Shown here in pieces: positions 50,028-58,652 of a stretch of DNA of 64,000 nt; the stretch's first letter is position 1; every line of letters starts with the position of its first letter. The notes under the pieces are model-generated. The model did no database searches. It was not told the DNA's origin and saw only the letters and a program-made list of their open reading frames with translations. Both the position numbers and the translations under genes were made by a program. The stretch covers positions 620,001 through 684,000 of the forward strand of contig NZ_RFFH01000001.1 of assembly GCF_003696265.1 (NCBI RefSeq), in the 5' to 3' direction. The DNA is from Nocardia stercoris. GTDB lineage: Bacteria > Actinomycetota > Actinomycetes > Mycobacteriales > Mycobacteriaceae.

Positions 50028-50853
50028 TCATGCCGTTGTGTCAGGGTGGGAGGTGCGGGACCACTCCCAGAGGATGTCGTGGGTGTCCGGGTCGGCCGGG
50101 ACGAAGGTCTCGATGGTCAGTTCGGACAGGCCGATCTCCCACGGGGTGCCGACGACGCTCATGATGGTGAACAGGGCGAGGTCCCGGCCGTGCAGGCGAA
50201 TCCGCCAGGTGAGGACCGGGCTGTCGGAATCCGTGGGGGCGGGATCGGACCAGCTCTTGCGCGCGGGAACGCCGGGCCAGGACTGCGCCTCGACGGCCAG
50301 GGCGCGGAGGGCGGGGTCGTCAGTACGCCCGGCCACCCCGATCGAGGTTGCGCAGGACGTAGGGCGACCAATCGGCGAAATTTGGACTGCGGGAGGCAAA
50401 TCCGTCCGGGTGCAGGGCGATCCGGAAGACATTGCGGGCCGGCTCCACGACGTGTGCGGGCAGGGGATCGGTGAGCCGCTGTGCGGCACGGTTCGTCAGC
50501 TGTACGTTCCAGCCGCGGTCGAGCGCGACGGCTGGATAGGGGTCCTGCCCGTCCAAGAACGTCTGCAGGGCGGATCGCATCCGCTGCATGGCCGGAGCGT
50601 CCAGGCCCGACTGAGCGTAGCGGGGTGCGTAACCGGCGGTGAGCAGCCATTCGTTGCGCTCGCGCAGGGGCACATCCAGGCACTCGGCAATGGCCATCAG
50701 CAACTCAGGGCTGGGCCGGGACCTGCCCAGCTCGACGAAACCGAGGTGGCGGGTCGACACTCCGACTTCGAGGGCCAGGGCCATCTGGCTGAACCGAGCG
50801 CGTTCGCGGTGGCGGCGCACCATCGGTCCGACATGGGCTCGAGTCGGGGTCAT
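50028..50853 (-). pseudogene. XRE/MmyB-like regulator with a 1-nt frameshift
   Basis: From ATG at 50853 a frame encodes an XRE helix-turn-helix (RARFSQMALALEVGVSTRHLGFVELGRSRPS) and part of a MmyB-type ligand domain, ending at TGA at 50320. The rest of the family pattern (VAGRTDDPALRALAVEAQSWPG...LTWRIRLHG...TIETFVPADPDTHDILW) continues in the next frame to TGA at 50028. One extra C in CCCC at 50336-50339 explains the shift; with three C the whole of about 274 residues is open. It may be a true null, a phase-variable tract or an assembly error. It is divergent from an alpha/beta hydrolase with a palindrome between. Confidence 0.82.
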
Positions 50854-50885
50854 ACCGCCGAGCGTAGGGTGCGGCAGTTCGGCGT

Positions 50886-50910
50886 GTCGACTACCTGACA
50901 GGTAGTCGAC
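50886..50910. promoter_or_regulatory. 25-bp perfect operator palindrome
   Basis: Arms GTCGACTACCTG and CAGGTAGTCGAC flank one central A. It lies 33 bp from the start of the XRE/MmyB-like gene and 73 bp from that of the hydrolase. MmyB-like regulators often control a divergent enzyme gene through such sites. Confidence 0.88.
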
Positions 50911-50982
50911 TCCGACCCCTCGGTGGCCCGATGCTCGAAATGCGCTGGCCCGCACCGGGCCGCACGCATCGATTGGAGGATC

Positions 50983-51807
50983 ATGCCGTTCATCGAGACC
51001 GAAGACCGCACCAGCATCCATTTCACCGACTGGGGCAACGCCGAGGGCATGCCGGTCGTTTTCACCCATGCCTGGGGTGTGCACAAGGGTATGTGGGACA
51101 ACCTTCTGCCCGAATTCCTGGATGCCGGCTTCCGCTGCGTCGCCTACGACCGCCGCGGCCACGGCCGCTCCGATATCGCCGAACTGCGGTGCGATCTGGA
51201 CACACTCGCCGACGACCTGAGCGCTCTGCTCGATGCCCTCGACCTGCGCGACGTGCTGCTGGTCGGCCACTCTCTCGGCGGCGCCGAGGCGGTCAGGTAC
51301 CTCAGCAGGCAGGGCAGCGCGCGGGTCGCCGGCCTGGTGCTCAGCGCTCCGAGCGCCCCGATGCTGGCGCAGTCTTCCGCGAATCCGGCGGGTATCCCTC
51401 TGGAAGCGGTAGATATGATGCGGCAGCTCGTCCGTACGGACATCGGCGCCATGCTCGACTCGTGGCGGCCCGAGGACTTCTTCGGCACCACCCGCGCGAT
51501 CTCGGCGACGCTGGTCGACAGCATCCGCCGCCAGATGGTGGACACGCCGGTCCCGGTCATGCTGGCGACCCTCGAAACCAATATGGGCGTGGACCTGACC
51601 GCCGAATTGCCGGACGTCGTGCTGCCGACCCTGATCATCCAGGGCGACGCCGACATCAACAACCCGCTGGACCTGACGGGCCGCCGCTGCGCGGAACTGA
51701 TCCCGAACGCATCGCTCACGGTGCTGCCCGGCGCCGGCCACGGCCTGTATCTCAGCGAAGCGGAGGCCTACGCCGAGGCAATAACTTCCTTCGCCGCCTC
51801 GCTGTAA
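50983..51807 (+). CDS. Alpha/beta hydrolase
   Basis: A 274-residue alpha/beta hydrolase. The nucleophile elbow is GHSLGG with Ser97; His is in GAGHGLYLS; the acid is in GDADINNP. The oxyanion-type block is FTHAWGVHKGMW. ATG at 50983 has GGAGG with 3 nt to the start. It is divergent from the broken XRE/MmyB-like regulator with a perfect palindrome between. If the regulator is nonfunctional, the gene may be derepressed. The substrate is unknown. Confidence 0.9.
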   Translation: MPFIETEDRTSIHFTDWGNAEGMPVVFTHAWGVHKGMWDNLLPEFLDAGFRCVAYDRRGHGRSDIAELRCDLDTLADDLSALLDALDLRDVLLVGHSLGGAEAVRYLSRQGSARVAGLVLSAPSAPMLAQSSANPAGIPLEAVDMMRQLVRTDIGAMLDSWRPEDFFGTTRAISATLVDSIRRQMVDTPVPVMLATLETNMGVDLTAELPDVVLPTLIIQGDADINNPLDLTGRRCAELIPNASLTVLPGAGHGLYLSEAEAYAEAITSFAASL

Positions 51808-51843
51808 CGGCAACGGCCCCAGCGATTGCCGGGGTCGTTGCCG
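51808..51843 (+). terminator. Terminator of the alpha/beta hydrolase gene
   Basis: CGGCAACG-GCCCC faces GGGG-T-CGTTGCCG with a 10-nt loop, starting 1 nt after the stop. No T run. Confidence 0.65.
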
Positions 51844-52587
51844 GAAATCGTGGTCCAACGCTCCACGACACGAGCATCCAAGGACGCCTCATCCCGTTGT
51901 TGGTGAACACCGTCGTGCCGTCACCGCGACACGACGGACTCGCCGCCCAATTCACCGCTACCGGAGTCGACTTCTCGACGGTTGTCGGTAACGGCAGCGC
52001 GTCCGGTTGAGCCCTGCCATGTGGGCGGCGATGAACACCTGCATCGCCCGAATCCGGGCAGCCCTGATCCGGCCCTCTGACATGGCACAGGGCATCGGCG
52101 AGCAGGTGGGGCCGACACCGGCGAGGTAATCGGGTGTCATCCGCCGAATGCGAGCGCACGGACGTCGACCATCGATCAATTACGAACTGGGTCCTCACGT
52201 GCCTGTATTCCCGCGAAGATCGGTGCCGCACTCGCTGAAAGGTGAGGGAGCAGCAGCGGCGAGGGCGCGCTGCAACACCGTCAGTCGTGGCACTTGGGCG
52301 AGCTGCCGCAGATGATCTAGTTGCTCGGCTGGCCCGAGGACCCGGCGACAGTGGGGTGCCCGACTACTCAGCGGAGGTAACAGTGTCAGCCACTATGTCA
52401 ACGGAGCTGGGTCCGGCCAACAGTTCGGTGGTGGCCCCGGTCGCGGCGAGCGGACGGTGACCGAACCTTCACCAGGACCTCGGGCGTAACCGAAATCGGT
52501 CGCAACCGCACTCGCGAGGGGCATCACACCCACGCCGGAACAGTCGGAGGCGTTGCATCGTGAGAGGTCGCTGACGCCCATCGTGGC
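51844..52587. other. Region without recognisable gene
   Basis: About 740 bp with only short frames lacking domain patterns. An imperfect inverted repeat, GCCCTGCCATGT near 52012 against ACATGGCACAGGGC near 52079, has a 2-nt difference between arms and may be the end of a decayed element. No intact gene can be supported. Confidence 0.5.
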
Positions 52588-53922
52588 TCATCGGGCCGTA
52601 TGGTCGCCGGACGCCCATCCCATCAGCGTCGAGACGGCCGCGGCACGGTCCGAATCGGTCAGATTCGCGAGCCGGGCGAGGTGATTGGTAGCCGGGGCTA
52701 TGTACACGGCGGAGTCTCTCGTTCCGGGGCCGAGCCGGTACGGCTTTGCGCGGGCGAGGTCGTATTCGCCGTAGACGAACAGAAGTCCCGCCCCGTATCG
52801 GCGAACCCATTGGTCGATATCCGGCATGGCGTTCGGATCGAAGGTCAGTGGAATCTGTTGCGGCACATAGGTTCGCATGTCCTGAATTCCGGGGTAGCGC
52901 AGCAGGCCGGCAAGTTCGGGTGGCGCAAAGCGCGCCGTGCCGAGTTGTGTGCCGAGCTGGTAGAACGACGGCAGGGCCATCGCCAAGCCTTGGTCGACGT
53001 AGGACTCCGGCTGAGTCAGCTGACGCAGCCAGGCGTACAGCGCGTCGGTGGTTGCTGTGGCGGACGGGATGCTCGGGCAGTCGGCCGGGCTGTCGTGCAT
53101 CCAGAAGTACATCGGCACCTGCAGTGCGATCAACTCCAGCATGCGATCTATACCGCCGACGGTGTCGACGGTATAGCCGGACTGCTGTGTCCATGTACTC
53201 AGGCGATCGTCGATCTCACTGCGGCGCACCAGGACTTCCCGTTGAGCAGAGGCGAGCGCGGCGCGGCATTCGGGTGTTCCGACCGTGGCGACGAAACGGT
53301 CGTAGGGGGAGCTGTCCGTGTCGTCGGTGATGTTCGGCGCACTGTAGGCGATCGTGCCGGTCACATCGTCGGGGTAGAAGCGGCGGTGGTAGATCGACGC
53401 CATTCCGCCTTTGCTGGCGCCGGCGGAGATCCAAGCGGCCCGATAGATCGGGCGGAGGGCTGCGATGATGCGGTGGTGGTCGGCGGCTGCCTGGCGGATG
53501 TCGAGCTTGGTCCAGTCCGTTGGCAGTGGAAGGGACTTGCCGAAATATCGTTGCTCGGTGACGATTTGATTGGCCGCCAAGAGTTCGGTGGGTTCGGCGC
53601 GGTATGCAGGATCCGGGTTCAGGTCGTAGCCGCCGGTGTAGAGCACCATCGGTTTAGTGGTGGATCGGTGCAGCAACGTCAGTCGCTGGTCGAAGGAGCC
53701 GCGTTCGGGGTGATCATGATCTATCGGTTGGCGGTAGGTGAGGAGGAAGAAACGGCCGTCGGGTACGGGCTTCTCGCCGGATATCGTCAGGCCCGGAATG
53801 CCTTGCAGCGTAGTCCGGATGTCGTCCGCACGCGAACACGCGGCGGTGCCCGGTAGCAGCAGGGCGAATACGAGGGCAACGGCAACGGCAACGGCACTGA
53901 GTGGACTGCGCATGGATGTCAT
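52588..53922 (-). CDS. Secreted S37-type tripeptidyl aminopeptidase
   Basis: A 444-residue exported peptidase. The signal peptide is at residues 1-27, ending near GTAAC; Cys29 could mark a lipoprotein but the lipobox is weak. The fold is alpha/beta-hydrolase-like of the peptidase S37 family; VTEQRYFGKS precedes the nucleophile elbow GASKGG (Ser170). Family members release N-terminal tripeptides from proteins. ATG overlaps the stop of the ABC ATPase relic as ATGA, so it is translated with it. GAAGAAGG lies upstream. Confidence 0.88.
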   Translation of the reverse strand: MTSMRSPLSAVAVAVALVFALLLPGTAACSRADDIRTTLQGIPGLTISGEKPVPDGRFFLLTYRQPIDHDHPERGSFDQRLTLLHRSTTKPMVLYTGGYDLNPDPAYRAEPTELLAANQIVTEQRYFGKSLPLPTDWTKLDIRQAAADHHRIIAALRPIYRAAWISAGASKGGMASIYHRRFYPDDVTGTIAYSAPNITDDTDSSPYDRFVATVGTPECRAALASAQREVLVRRSEIDDRLSTWTQQSGYTVDTVGGIDRMLELIALQVPMYFWMHDSPADCPSIPSATATTDALYAWLRQLTQPESYVDQGLAMALPSFYQLGTQLGTARFAPPELAGLLRYPGIQDMRTYVPQQIPLTFDPNAMPDIDQWVRRYGAGLLFVYGEYDLARAKPYRLGPGTRDSAVYIAPATNHLARLANLTDSDRAAAVSTLMGWASGDHTAR

Positions 53923-54404
53923 GCCGCCTTCTTCGCGCTCGCTGTGTAGTCCGCCGCGGTAGCGGTCGGTGCCCGGAGCGCCTGCTCCAATGTGGTTTGC
54001 CGATCGGTCAGCTCGAGAATTGGAACCTCGGCGCTGCACAACATCGGTCCGAGCCGGTCCGCCTGTTCGCTGGGCATCAGCCAGTGATCCGATCCTTCGG
54101 GGACCGGTTCGATTCCGCCGCGCGCCAGAGTCGCTCGCAGCAAGGCTGGATCCGTCATGCACACGCGGACTTGCGGCAGCCGCTGCAGTTGCGTAGCCAC
54201 CGCGCACCGTTGGCCCCCCACGGTGGCTGTGCCGGAGGCGGGATGCTCCAATCCGAAGACGAGTCGCATCGCCGTCGATTTCCCGGCGCCGTTCGGGCCG
54301 AGGAAAGCGGTCTCCTGGTCCGGTAGCACGTCGAGAGTGACATGGTCGGCGGCTCTGGTCCGGTCGTATTCCTCGCTGAGCTGCCGCGCCTCGATCGTGG
54401 TCAT
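53919..54404 (-). pseudogene. ABC transporter ATPase with internal deletion
   Basis: A 161-residue frame. The N-terminus is a normal ABC ATPase: IEARQLSEEYDRTRAADHV and Walker A GPNGAGKSTAMRL. After VGGQRCAVATQL, the frame goes directly to a C-terminal segment (LRATLARGGIEPVPEGSDHWLMPS...ILELTDRQTTLEQAL) of the type found at the end of drug-export ATPases. The Q-loop, signature and Walker B regions, about 120-150 residues, are absent. It cannot hydrolyse ATP in the normal way. It is coupled to the peptidase by ATGA, and no permease gene follows. Confidence 0.85.
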
Positions 54405-54783
54405 AGCCCCAGTCTCGCCGTGAGCGCCGGGAAAAACCTCCCCCGTCCGCGCCGATCGTCTCCCCCGAACGGGGGGAAGGGCCACCCGATCGGCCGACCA
54501 CCGATATAGCTAGCGACTGTTCCGGGACAAGATCGCCGAGGGCCTGTTGCCGGCGAAAGCTGGTGTCGCGGTGGGGTATCGCCTGTCAAGTTGGTCGTGG
54601 TAACCGGTGCAGCACCAGCGGCCGGATCAGAGTACGAGCGCCTTCAGCACCGGGCCGAGGACCGGGATTCCGTCCGTGCTACCGGTTCCCATGATTGTCC
54701 ACACGATAACCATGGGTGTTCAGGTGATGGCTGTGGCCTCGACGTGGATCATCGAACCGGGGTGGGGTGTTCGTAGCGGCGGA
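54405..54783. other. Intergenic region upstream of the ABC relic
   Basis: About 380 bp without a supported gene. CCCCC and GGGGG at 54462-54475 form a hairpin around GAAC in the likely leader of the ABC relic. No other structure was recognised. Confidence 0.5.
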
Positions 54784-55398
54784 TCACGTCCCCGATCCGG
54801 GCTCGCGGTGATCGGCCCAGTGGGCGGGCAGTGTGGCCAGGGACACCTCGGCGAGGTCGTACAGGCGGGCGCGCGGCACGTTGAGACGGCTGAACTGGAT
54901 CAATCCTTGTGACACCAGGATGATGTGCGCGCTGAGCACAGCAATCGCGGCCTGATCGGCAGGGGGCGCGGCTCGGCGCAGCCGCTCGCTCACCCCGTCC
55001 TCCATGGCGGTGGTGGTCCGGGCACCGATGTCGGCGACCTCCGGGATCCGCGTGCCCAGCGCGGCCACACTGTTGATCATCAGGCACCCGCGGCGATGGG
55101 GTTGTGCGGCGCAGTCCTCGACGATGGCGCACAACAGTGCGAGGACGGCCGCTCTCGTGGAACCCGGTGCGGCGAGTACAGTTTCGCGGACGAAGGCGGC
55201 CCGCCGATCGCAATAGCGGGCGAACGCGGCCAAGAACAGCCCGCGCTTGTTGCCGTAGGCCGCGTAGATGCTTCCATTGCCGACGCCGGCGACCTGCGAG
55301 ATGTCCTCCACCGACGTGTCGTCGAAGCCGTTGGACCAGAACTGCTCGATCGCGACGTCGAGCAGATTCGATTCGTCGAATTGTCTCGGCCGTCCCAT
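54784..55398 (-). CDS. TetR family transcriptional regulator
   Basis: A 204-residue TetR protein. The N-terminus MGRPRQFDESNLLDVAIEQFWSNGFDDTSVEDISQVAGVGNGSIYAAYGNKRGLF contains the helix-turn-helix. The C-terminal part has CLMINSVAALG, as in many regulators next to reductases. ATG at 55398 is used; a GTG nine bases upstream is an alternative. It is divergent from a GlxA-type regulator with a palindrome between. Its targets are probably itself and that gene. Confidence 0.9.
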   Translation of the reverse strand: MGRPRQFDESNLLDVAIEQFWSNGFDDTSVEDISQVAGVGNGSIYAAYGNKRGLFLAAFARYCDRRAAFVRETVLAAPGSTRAAVLALLCAIVEDCAAQPHRRGCLMINSVAALGTRIPEVADIGARTTTAMEDGVSERLRRAAPPADQAAIAVLSAHIILVSQGLIQFSRLNVPRARLYDLAEVSLATLPAHWADHREPGSGT

Positions 55399-55442
55399 GA
55401 CGGTCACCGTACCAATCTACGTGCGGCGATGCCGCCCACTTG

Positions 55443-55464
55443 TTATGGAGGCGTCCCTCCATAA
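55443..55464. promoter_or_regulatory. Operator palindrome between TetR and GlxA-type gene
   Basis: Arms TTATGGAGG and CCTCCATAA are separated by CGTC, 12 bp before the GlxA-type start and 45 bp from the TetR start. Overlap with the promoter or ribosome-binding region of the right-hand gene is likely. Confidence 0.85.
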
Positions 55465-55475
55465 TACTGGGTGAC

Positions 55476-56492
55476 ATGTCCTCCTTTGCGGGCTCTCCGC
55501 GCAAGCGCATCGGGTTCCTGGTGTTCGACGGTGTCAAGATGCTCGACTTCGTAGGTCCGGCCGAGGTTTTCGTGGAGGCCAATCAGACGGTTTCCGACTA
55601 CGAGGTGGTCGTGCTGTCGCCGGACGGGCGTCCGGTGCAGACCTCGATCGGCACTCGGATCGAGGTCAACGGGGCGGCGGACGATCCGGGGCGTTTCGAC
55701 ACCGTCGTGATTCCGGGCAGCGAATTGCCGCCCGCCCGATTCGTGACCGAGCAGGTACTGGACGCGGCCCGCTCGCTCTCGGCTCGGACACGGCGCTTGG
55801 CCTCGATCTGCAGCGGCGCATTCGTGGTGGCCGCGCTCGGCTTGTTCGACGGTCGCCGAGCGACTACGCACTGGAAGTTCACCGGGGAACTGGACCGCCG
55901 GTATCCGGCCATCGACGTGCGCCCAGATGCCATTTTCGTCCGTGACGGAAACCTGTACAGCTCAGCGGGGGTGGCCGCCGGGGTGGATCTGGCGCTGGCC
56001 ATGGTGGAGGACGACCACGGCCCGGACGTGGCGCGGCGGGTGGCGCAATCGCTGGTGGTGTATATGCAGCGTGCGGGCGGACAGTCGCAATTCTCGGCCG
56101 CACTCAACGGGCCCACGCCACGCAGCGCGCTGGTGCGTCGCGCGGTGGACCTGATCTGCGCGGACCCGGCCCATCCGCACACCGTGCAGACCCTGGCCAC
56201 GCACGCCCGAGTCAGCCCGCGTCACCTGACCAGGCTCTTTCGCGCCGAACTGGAGCGCTCGCCCGCGGAGTACGTGGGATTCGTCCGCTTCTGCACCGCG
56301 CGAGACCTGTTGCACGCCGGGCATTCCGTGACCGAAGCCGCCGTTGCCGCCGGATACGGCAACAGTGAAGCCCTGCGTCGCGCCTTCATCGCGCGGCTGG
56401 GCATCTCGCCGCGCAAATACCAGCAGCGATTCCGCACCACAGGCTCTACGGCGGGCCTGCTGTCGGACGACGTCGAGCTTGCAGTGTCCTGA
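55476..56492 (+). CDS. GlxA-type AraC regulator with DJ-1/PfpI domain
   Basis: A 338-residue protein. Residues 10-190 are a DJ-1/PfpI-like domain (IGFLVFDGVKMLDFVGPAEVF, with SICSGAF containing the Cys of the elbow). Residues 220-325 are an AraC DNA-binding domain (LATHARVSPRHLTRLFRAELERSPAEYVGFVR and TEAAVAAGYGNSEALRRAFIARLGISPRKYQQRF). Members control metabolism of amides, quaternary amines or small nitriles. Its target is probably the downstream hydrolase and isochorismatase-family genes. It is under likely TetR control. Confidence 0.92.
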   Translation: MSSFAGSPRKRIGFLVFDGVKMLDFVGPAEVFVEANQTVSDYEVVVLSPDGRPVQTSIGTRIEVNGAADDPGRFDTVVIPGSELPPARFVTEQVLDAARSLSARTRRLASICSGAFVVAALGLFDGRRATTHWKFTGELDRRYPAIDVRPDAIFVRDGNLYSSAGVAAGVDLALAMVEDDHGPDVARRVAQSLVVYMQRAGGQSQFSAALNGPTPRSALVRRAVDLICADPAHPHTVQTLATHARVSPRHLTRLFRAELERSPAEYVGFVRFCTARDLLHAGHSVTEAAVAAGYGNSEALRRAFIARLGISPRKYQQRFRTTGSTAGLLSDDVELAVS

Positions 56493-56747
56493 TCGAGCGG
56501 CTTGCTGGCCTGTGACGCGACTTCACCTCCAGATCCCGCCCGCGCCTCGCCTGACCACCCCGGACCTGGCGGAGATCGCATGGCGGAAAATGCGGTATTT
56601 ATGGCCCATAGAGCGGGGCGCACGGGGTATCGAATCGGACACACTGATCCGGAACCATTCGTTCAGAAGCCCGGTGATCCTGCCGGTTCCAATCGTCTCG
56701 GCGAGCCCTCGGGCGACGCAACGAGTACCCGATGAGAAGGAGTCCTT

Positions 56748-57572
56748 ATGCCCGTAATCACCACGTCCGACGGCGTCGACATCTACTACAAGGACTGGGG
56801 CAGCGGGCAGCCGATCGTCTTCAGCCACGGCTGGCCCCTGTCCTCCGACGACTGGGACGCACAGCTGATGTTCTTCGTGTCCCACGGTTTCCGGGTGATC
56901 GCCCACGACCGGCGCGGCCACGGCCGTTCCGCACAGGTCGCCGACGGCCACGACATGGATCACTACGCCGACGATCTGGCCGCGGTCGTCACGCATCTCG
57001 ATCTGTCGGACGCGGTACACGTCGGTCATTCCACCGGCGGCGGAGAAGTCGTCCGCTACCTGTCGCGCCACGGACAAGACCGAGCAGCCAAGGCCGTGCT
57101 GATCAGTGCCGTGCCGCCGATCATGGTCAAGACCGCCGACAACCCTGGCGGACTGGACAAGTCGGTCTTCGACGATATCCAGCAGCAGGTCGCCACCCGC
57201 CGTTCGGACTTCTTCCGTATCTTCGCCGAGGGACCGTTCTACGGCTACAACCGGCCCGGCGCGCAGCCGTCGGAAGGCGTGATCGCCAACTGGTGGCGCC
57301 AAGGCATGGCCGGCGGCGTCAAGGCGCACTACGACGGCGTTGTCGCCTTCTCCCAGACCGACTTCACCGAGGAACTCACCAAGATCACCATCCCGGTTCT
57401 GGTCCTGCACGGCGAGGACGACCAGGTGGTTCCCATCCAGGACTCCGCCATCCGCTCGGCCGAACTGCTGCCCAATAGCACGCTGAAGACCTACCCGGGT
57501 TTCCCGCACGGCATGCCGACCACCGAAGCCGCCACCATCAACGCCGACCTGCTCGCCTTCATTCGATCCTGA
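56748..57572 (+). CDS. Alpha/beta hydrolase (non-heme chloroperoxidase-like)
   Basis: A 274-residue hydrolase of the cofactor-free haloperoxidase/esterase group. The nucleophile elbow is GHSTGGGE (Ser95), the acid is in HGEDDQVVP, and His is in FPHGMP. The N-terminal [18 protein letters not shown] is typical. GAAGGAG lies 5-6 nt before ATG. It follows the GlxA-type regulator by 255 bp and precedes a truncated isochorismatase-family gene. In vivo it may be an esterase or perhydrolase. Confidence 0.92.
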   Translation: MPVITTSDGVDIYYKDWGSGQPIVFSHGWPLSSDDWDAQLMFFVSHGFRVIAHDRRGHGRSAQVADGHDMDHYADDLAAVVTHLDLSDAVHVGHSTGGGEVVRYLSRHGQDRAAKAVLISAVPPIMVKTADNPGGLDKSVFDDIQQQVATRRSDFFRIFAEGPFYGYNRPGAQPSEGVIANWWRQGMAGGVKAHYDGVVAFSQTDFTEELTKITIPVLVLHGEDDQVVPIQDSAIRSAELLPNSTLKTYPGFPHGMPTTEAATINADLLAFIRS

Positions 57573-57619
57573 GCAGGGCTCACGCCTCGAGGCTCGGGGC
57601 GGATATCGACCTCGGCGCG

Positions 57620-58135
57620 GTGACCCTCGCCAAGCTCGCGCACGCTTACATGATCCCGACAATCGTGACAACCGTCGCGGTGGACATGGGCGTCAACGAG
57701 CCGACCAACCCGGCGATTCTCGACGAGCTTCCCGATGTCACCGAGATCGACCGCACCGGAGTCAATGCCTGGGAGGACGCCGACTTCCGGGCAGCAGTCG
57801 AAGCCACCGGCCGCCGAAAAATCGTCATGGCCGGCCTGTGGACCGAAGTCTGCCTTGCGTTTCCGACCCTCGACATGCTGCGCGAGGACTACGAGATCTC
57901 CCCCGTCCTCGACGCTGTCGGTGGCGTATCGGCGGTGACGCACGACGTGGCGGTCACCCGCATGGTGCGGGCCGGTGCTCAGCCGATCACCGCACTGGCG
58001 CTCGGCTGTGAGCTGATGCGCAACTGGGCACGCTCCGATTCCGACCTGTATCGAGTGATCATCAACGACCACTTCCGACGCAAACGGGCCATCGGAGCTG
58101 CCCGGGGCGACGGCTCGCACTCCCTGGTCGAATAG
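57620..58135 (+). pseudogene. Isochorismatase-family hydrolase, N-terminus missing
   Basis: A 171-residue frame. It matches the C-terminal 75-80 percent of YcaC-type isochorismatase-family proteins: LAKLAHAYMIPTIVTTVA, then NAWED, AGLWTEVCLAFPTL with the catalytic Cys, and DAVGGVSAVTHDVAVTRMVRAGA. The first approximately 40 residues, which hold the catalytic Asp and the first strand, are not present upstream in any frame. GTG at 57620 may start a shortened protein, but it should be inactive. It is 47 bp after the hydrolase gene. Confidence 0.75.
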
Positions 58136-58217
58136 TCGCCGGCTGACCGCAACCACGCAGTCGTTGGACTACGGGAGGAGCATTCGGACAGGCCGCTGGG
58201 TCAGCTCGCGCACGAGA

Positions 58218-58256
58218 CCCTATGTCCGAGCGCGCTCGAGGCACTCGGACATAGGG
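58218..58256 (+). terminator. Terminator candidate after isochorismatase relic
   Basis: A perfect 13-bp stem (arm CCCTATGTCCGAG) with a 13-nt loop, followed by CTTCGTATTC, 83 nt after the relic's stop. Confidence 0.7.
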
Positions 58257-58598
58257 CTTCGTATTCACGTGGGCATCGGCAGGAACGTCAGTGCGGGCCA
58301 GCTGTTGAACGATGGGCTGTCTTTAGGAACGCTCACAGACACTGGTAGCAGCCATCCAATTCCCGCTAGTCGACCGGTTCGGTCAGGGGCTGCTCTATGG
58401 CCCTCGCCATGGCTCTACTGGGCTCGAGTGAGCGCTGCCGCTGAGCGGGCGATCCGCAGTCGCGCGACCGTGGACCACCACTCGACGGTTTGCGTTATCG
58501 AACCGCGCTCGCCGCGCGGGTGCCGACCGGTTGGACCCGGATCTGCGGCCCGACCGCAGTCGGGGTGTTCGCGTTGTGGAGCGTTAGGCCCACTCGAG

Positions 58599-58620
58599 GC
58601 CCCTCCAGGTGAGGGGCTTT
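58599..58620 (+). terminator. Hairpin with T run upstream of the ligase gene
   Basis: GCCCCTC pairs with GAGGGGC around loop CAGGT and is followed by TTTTCTTG. It ends 33 nt before the ligase start, so it may terminate an unknown short transcript or act as an attenuator of the ligase. Confidence 0.65.
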
Positions 58621-58652
58621 TCTTGTCGGTGGGTGTCGGTACCGTCTGGGGT

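Larger units (their letters stand above)
58136..58652. other. Intergenic region before ligA-like gene
   Basis: About 520 bp without a supported gene; it holds two hairpins listed separately. No tRNA fold was found. A promoter for the ligase must lie here. Confidence 0.5.

Noticed and set aside
51950..52110. Insertion-sequence ends (imperfect inverted repeats)
   Set aside because: The arms differ by 2 nt, no transposase lies between and no target duplication is visible.
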